NCBI GenBank assembly: GCA_039208045.1
Contig: JBCCRH010000404.1
Coordinates: forward strand, 1-5,458
Reading direction: 5' to 3'
From: JBCCRH01 sp039208045
Lineage (GTDB): Bacteria > Bacteroidota > Bacteroidia > Chitinophagales > Saprospiraceae
Length of the DNA: 5,458 bases
Shown here: in pieces, positions 4,463 to 5,458 of the stretch
How positions within the stretch are numbered: the first letter of the stretch is position 1
Layout: each line of letters begins with the position of its first letter
The notes under the pieces: generated by a model
What the model saw: the letters and a program-made list of their open reading frames with translations, nothing else
Told to the model about the DNA's origin: nothing
Database searches by the model: none
Position numbers and translations under genes: made by a program

Positions 4463-5458
4463 CTACCTCAGCTCTGGCCAATCAGGAAGCATTTGCAGCC
4501 GCATCTGACGGACGAGCTGGCGATACGCCGCCCATTCTTTTCGTTCAAAGTCATCCACTTCCGCTATAAATTTGAATATATCCTTATCGATATTTTGTAA
4601 GGCATTCATGTGATTTTTGGTGATACCGTGGAAACCAGGGTTGGGAGTGCCAAATGCTGGATTAAAGAAGACGCCTGCCTCAAATAGCTTGGAATTGAGC
4701 ATGTCCGGGTCATTAAAGATGCCTTGTACTTCAGGACCTTGCATTACTTTGGTCATTAGCGCATCGATCTTTTTATTGATGGCTTTAGTCGTGTCCTGCA
4801 AGAGTTTGAGGTCATCAGGGTCCTCCATTTGCTCGGCTACAGCCTGTAATACGCGCTTAGTCTGTTGCTTTGAAGCACGGAGGTTGTCCATAGCATCCGT
4901 GAGTTGTGCTATTTTATTATTATAATCATCCCATTGACCGTAGAAATTAGCTACGGCTGCTTCGTCAAACTGGATACGGGGATCCGCATTTACGTTTACA
5001 GGTACCGTTTTCGCAAGCGTACCATAGCGAATCGTCACATAATAAGTCCCGGGCAGCACCGGGCGGCCTCCAGGAAACAAGGTATCCTTCACAGCAGGTT
5101 TGGGCTGCATGGGCATCCGTACCCCATCAATTTCGAGTCCCCAGCTTATACGATTCATTCCTTTTTTGATAGCCGTTTTAAAGCGGCGAATCATTTTTTC
5201 ACTTCCCGCTGCACGTACTTCAACCATAGCCGTATCCACCGCTGCGGCCATTCCTTCTCCATCTTTTTTGAGGATTTCATTGACATAAAATGAAACTAGC
5301 GCACCGTAAGGTCGATCCGTTCCCTTGTAGTAGGCATTACCTGTAAAGCGTGTTCCTGCATACGACCGATAGCTTACCAAGTAGGCTTCGGGCGTAGGAA
5401 AAACATACAACTCACTATCCACAATGGCTTTGCGCTGGCGCGCCAGTTCGCGCAACGG
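4463..5458 (-). CDS. VPS10/BNR-repeat type exported protein, C-terminal part
   Basis: The frame is open to the window edge, so only the last 331 residues are seen; the true start lies beyond 5458 and the first TTG in frame should not be taken as a start. Numbered from that TTG (5455), the visible part begins with a linker and a strand region (ELYVFPTPEAYLVSYRSYAG), then an Ig-like/FlgD-like beta-sandwich at about 43-155 (GALVSFYVNEIL, VEVRAAGSEKMIRRFK, GMNRISWGLEIDGVRMP, VLPGTYYVTIRYG, VPVNVNADPR), then a helical tail (about 165-320). This order matches the C-terminus of Bacteroidota proteins of about 1000 residues annotated as VPS10-domain or WD40/YVTN/BNR-like 'glycosyl hydrolase', whose N-terminal beta-propeller is missing here. 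Those proteins are exported; their substrate is not established, and the enzymatic label is unproven. The gene converges on the SPFH operon. Confidence 0.8.
   Translation of the reverse strand, partial: PLRELARQRKAIVDSELYVFPTPEAYLVSYRSYAGTRFTGNAYYKGTDRPYGALVSFYVNEILKKDGEGMAAAVDTAMVEVRAAGSEKMIRRFKTAIKKGMNRISWGLEIDGVRMPMQPKPAVKDTLFPGGRPVLPGTYYVTIRYGTLAKTVPVNVNADPRIQFDEAAVANFYGQWDDYNNKIAQLTDAMDNLRASKQQTKRVLQAVAEQMEDPDDLKLLQDTTKAINKKIDALMTKVMQGPEVQGIFNDPDMLNSKLFEAGVFFNPAFGTPNPGFHGITKNHMNALQNIDKDIFKFIAEVDDFERKEWAAYRQLVRQMRLQMLPDWPELR

Noticed and set aside
4617..5293. Three plus-strand ORFs (4617-4925, 4904-5293, 5100-5288)
   Set aside because: All lie antisense to the VPS10/BNR-type gene, which has clear domain-like sequence; none shows a recognisable motif.

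Overview
The window looks like a piece of a Bacteroidota chromosome, plausibly from the Saprospiraceae or relatives. This is inference from several signs: no Shine-Dalgarno sequence before any start (A/T-rich leaders instead), signal peptides ending in a short hydrophobic stretch followed by S-Q, a lipoprotein-type prohibitin homologue, and the C-terminus of a large VPS10/BNR-repeat 'glycosyl hydrolase-like' protein of a kind abundant in that phylum. No rRNA, tRNA, transposase or CRISPR array was seen.

The left fifth (1-1031) has no convincing protein gene but much structure. Positions 1-330 hold a possible dispersed intergenic element with a minus-strand intrinsic terminator (150-186), a short direct repeat and an inverted repeat. 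Positions 422-550 hold a second minus-strand terminator directly downstream of a long imperfect hairpin, which together look like a small minus-strand RNA. Positions 550-850 are A/T-rich and featureless. Positions 849-1035 hold a possible promoter, a 20-bp near-perfect inverted repeat, a 25-codon leader ORF whose stop overlaps the next start as ATGA, and a hairpin with two mutually exclusive pairings just before that start.

The first clear gene (1032-1730) encodes a soluble, charged, mostly helical protein that I cannot assign to a named family. After a 142-bp gap with an inverted repeat comes a probable three-gene plus-strand operon: an exported TPR protein (1873-3093), a small exported protein of unknown function (3155-3526) and a lipoprotein-type SPFH/prohibitin protein (3561-4394). 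It ends at a strong intrinsic terminator (4417-4455). All three products seem to pass or sit at the inner membrane, so a shared envelope role is reasonable but unproven.

Convergent to this operon, the minus strand carries the 3' part of a large exported protein (4463 to the window edge) with an Ig-like domain and a helical tail, the usual C-terminal arrangement of Bacteroidota VPS10/BNR-type proteins. Its N-terminal beta-propeller lies outside the window.

The most unusual parts are the structured leader of the 1032 gene and the two minus-strand terminators that have no protein gene in front of them.
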